Of a stretch of 64,000 nt of DNA, positions 62,553-64,000 are shown one piece after another (within the stretch, counting starts at the first letter, position 1; every line of letters starts with the position of its first letter). The position numbers and the translations under genes were made by a program. The stretch comes from Pseudomonas saliphila (lineage in GTDB: Bacteria > Pseudomonadota > Gammaproteobacteria > Pseudomonadales > Pseudomonadaceae). The notes beneath the pieces were generated by a model, which was not told where the DNA came from, made no database searches, and worked only from the letters and a program-made list of their open reading frames with translations. The DNA lies in NCBI RefSeq assembly GCF_008638345.1, contig NZ_VTVA01000003.1, positions 33,007 through 97,006 on the forward strand, read 5' to 3'.

Positions 62553-62939
62553 CTACTGCTCGACACGCTCTGGGTAGATATCGTACGTGCGCCCACCCAC
62601 GGTCACCTGGACCGCTTTCATACGAAGCTCCGAGCGGTCCAGGCTGCGATTGCCAACGATGGTTATTTCGTCACCGGCTTCAGCTGAGTCTTCGTCGAAA
62701 CCGGAGCGCGCAGTACCCGCTGGATTACCGAGCTGTATATACCAGCTCTCACCGTCGTGCGTTTCGACATCCAGCGAAGGATGTGGCGGAGCCATGCTGA
62801 CGCTCCTGACTACGCCGTTGAGCTCCATTTGCTCGGGTTCGGCCCAGGACCAACCATGGTGCGCCGAAACCTGTGTCGCATACAGGAGACTTGTGGCAGC
62901 CAGGATGGCTGTTGCAATGGATGGCAATCGATACGACAT
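62553..62939 (-). CDS. DUF6152 family secreted protein
   Basis: 128 residues. Signal peptide ends near residue 26 (VSAHHG). The sequence HHGWSWAEPEQMELNGVV at the mature N-terminus is the family hallmark; the His-His pair could bind a metal (inference). A small beta-barrel-like core follows (WYIQLGNPAGTARSG; GDEITIVGNRS). It is next to the DUF6644 membrane gene, so they probably work together in the envelope. Substrate unknown. Confidence 0.75.
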   Translation of the reverse strand: MSYRLPSIATAILAATSLLYATQVSAHHGWSWAEPEQMELNGVVRSVSMAPPHPSLDVETHDGESWYIQLGNPAGTARSGFDEDSAEAGDEITIVGNRSLDRSELRMKAVQVTVGGRTYDIYPERVEQ

Positions 62940-63013
62940 TGTCCGCCCCTCCTTTTTTGACCCGAACCATTGATCGTTATTGATTCAAGTGTAGGCGTGA
63001 TGCGAGACAGCGC

Positions 63014-63295
63014 TCACTCAGCCGACAGACTGAGCAGACGCTGGTAACCACTGCGCGTCAACAGCACCAGATTGGTAGTGCTGCGGTAGATCTGGCCAGC
63101 ACCCTTGAGTGATTCGATGAAGGCTTCATGCTCGGAGCCTGGCAGGTAGAAATAGTCCGCCTGCTCGACCAGCTGTTCCCGCTGGCGCTTGAATACCCGA
63201 AAGGCAGTACCTTTCTGAACACCATTGAGTTCGTCCAGCTGTTTGAAGCTCAAGGTCTCCTGCCCTGCATACTGGATTGCGTCGATACCTGCCAT
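63014..63295 (-). CDS. ORF6N-like small DNA-binding domain protein
   Basis: About 93 residues from ATG 63295, with GGAGG 5 nt upstream; longer frame to 63334 lies outside the ribosome site. Resembles the ORF6N / KilA-N group of small domains: FKQLDELNGVQKGTAFRVFK followed by EQADYFYLPG, then NLVLLTRSGYQRLL. Such domains occur in phage antirepressors, but no phage gene is near. A chromosomal regulator is possible. Confidence 0.65.
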   Translation of the reverse strand: MAGIDAIQYAGQETLSFKQLDELNGVQKGTAFRVFKRQREQLVEQADYFYLPGSEHEAFIESLKGAGQIYRSTTNLVLLTRSGYQRLLSLSAE

Positions 63296-63373
63296 TGTTC
63301 CTCCATCAGCTACCATGCCCGGGTCCGAGCGCATGTGATAGGTTAATGCGAATCCTCAGCTCAGGGCCATCCG

Positions 63374-63991
63374 ATGAACGATTTTCACTACTACGAGCCG
63401 GCACAGGGCCATGGCCTGCCGCATGATCCATTCAACGCCATCGTCGGACCGCGTCCCATCGGTTGGATCTCGTCGTCTGACGCGGCCGGCAAGGTAAATC
63501 TGGCGCCTTATAGTTTTTTCAATGCATTCAATTACATACCACCCATCGTCGGCTTCTCCAGTATCGGCCGCAAGGACAGCCTGAATAACATTGAGCAGAC
63601 CGGCGAGTTCACCTGGAACCTAGTCACCTACCCGCTCGCTGAATCCATGAACCAGACCTGCGCCATGGTGGCGCCTGAGGTCGACGAGTTCGAGCTGGGC
63701 AATCTGACCAAGGCGCCGTCACGGTTGATTGCCCCGCCACGGGTGGCCGAAAGCCCCGTCTCCTTTGAATGCAAGGTGACGCAGATCATCCAGCTGCAAC
63801 GCGCCGATAAGAGCCTGGTTCCCAGCTGGCTCGTTCTTGGCGAAGTCGTTGCGGTGCATATAGCACACCGCATGCTCAAGGAGGGAATCTACGATACAGC
63901 CACGGCGCAGCATGTGTTGCGTGGCGGCGGGCCGGCTGATTACTTCGCGATACAACCGGAATCACTGTTTCGCATGACTCGGCCGACATAG
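63374..63991 (+). CDS. Flavin reductase family protein (FMN-binding split barrel)
   Basis: 205 residues. The flavin-binding fold is shown by DPFNAIVGPRPIGWISSSD, VNLAPYSFFNAFNYIPPIVG and KDSLNNIEQTGEFTWNLVT, then CKVTQIIQL and LVLGEVVAVHIA. These enzymes pass NAD(P)H electrons to FMN or FAD for a partner oxygenase, or bind flavin for other ends. The tmm gene at the other end of the window does not need one. ATG 63374 has no strong ribosome site. The gene is complete, ending nine bases before the window end. Confidence 0.85.
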   Translation: MNDFHYYEPAQGHGLPHDPFNAIVGPRPIGWISSSDAAGKVNLAPYSFFNAFNYIPPIVGFSSIGRKDSLNNIEQTGEFTWNLVTYPLAESMNQTCAMVAPEVDEFELGNLTKAPSRLIAPPRVAESPVSFECKVTQIIQLQRADKSLVPSWLVLGEVVAVHIAHRMLKEGIYDTATAQHVLRGGGPADYFAIQPESLFRMTRPT

Positions 63992-64000
63992 GGCCTGTCG

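Noticed and set aside
62975-62993. TTGATCGTTATTGATTCAA as an FNR site
   Set aside because: Half-site spacing is wrong for FNR-family proteins.
1-64000. CRISPR arrays, rRNA, tRNA, insertion sequences, prophage
   Set aside because: No regular spaced repeats, tRNA T-arm pattern in a cloverleaf context, transposase or integrase protein was seen on reading both strands.

Overview
The window reads as a chromosomal segment of a gammaproteobacterium in the Pseudomonas lineage, most likely the marine/halophilic Halopseudomonas group. It is GC-rich with dense genes and strong AGGAG-type ribosome sites. Markers are an ANR/DNR-controlled heme d1 (denitrification) locus, many PAS/GGDEF/hybrid-kinase signalling proteins, and a secreted polyester hydrolase resembling Halopseudomonas PE-H and Ideonella PETase. 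No rRNA, tRNA, CRISPR array, transposase or prophage was recognised. The genus call is inference from gene content and remembered family sequences.

Layout. 0-2.6 kb: 3' end of a sensor kinase, a PAS-GAF-GGDEF protein and an Hsp20 chaperone. 2.6-5.5 kb (minus): a tight four-gene operon with trimethylamine monooxygenase (tmm), an EamA-like transporter, a small winged-helix-like protein and a 36-residue membrane peptide. 6-11.3 kb: a Cache chemoreceptor, a ferric-reductase/NOX-like flavocytochrome, an alpha/beta hydrolase, an outer-membrane barrel and a DoxX protein. 11.4-20.5 kb: the heme d1 locus, split into nirDLGHJEN (minus) and nirC-nirF-phnD-like-hotdog (plus) diverging from an ANR/DNR box; nirS is absent. 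20.7-25.4 kb: hybrid kinase, glutaredoxin-MauE fusion and a 7TMR-DISM diguanylate cyclase. 26.8-33.2 kb: two close copies of a GMC oxidoreductase plus Tat-signal small subunit module around a Fur-boxed TonB receptor. 33.2-41.7 kb: epoxide hydrolase, a PHY-HisKA fragment protein, a 1386-residue CheB-CheR-PAS-kinase-receiver protein, a thioredoxin and RlhA. 41.8-49 kb: lipoprotein hydrolase, an orphan VgrG, a triheme cytochrome c with a TsdA-like diheme lipoprotein, and a TRIC channel under a glycine riboswitch. 49.3-54.5 kb: a second hybrid kinase, the PETase-like hydrolase, and DAHP synthase behind an aromatic-residue leader peptide and attenuator. 54.5-64 kb: secreted hydrolase, Na/Ca exchanger family protein, small envelope proteins, PpnN, a SleB-type hydrolase, DUF3135, a methyltransferase and a flavin reductase.

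The strongest themes are anaerobic heme d1 synthesis, periplasmic electron transfer (GMC modules, multiheme cytochromes, NirN/NirC), methylated-amine oxidation, polyester hydrolysis, and RNA-level control (glycine riboswitch, aromatic attenuator). Several small features are not obvious at normal gene-size cutoffs: the 36-residue membrane peptide, two aromatic-rich leader peptides before DAHP synthase, and a 30-codon ORF overlapping the vgrG stop.
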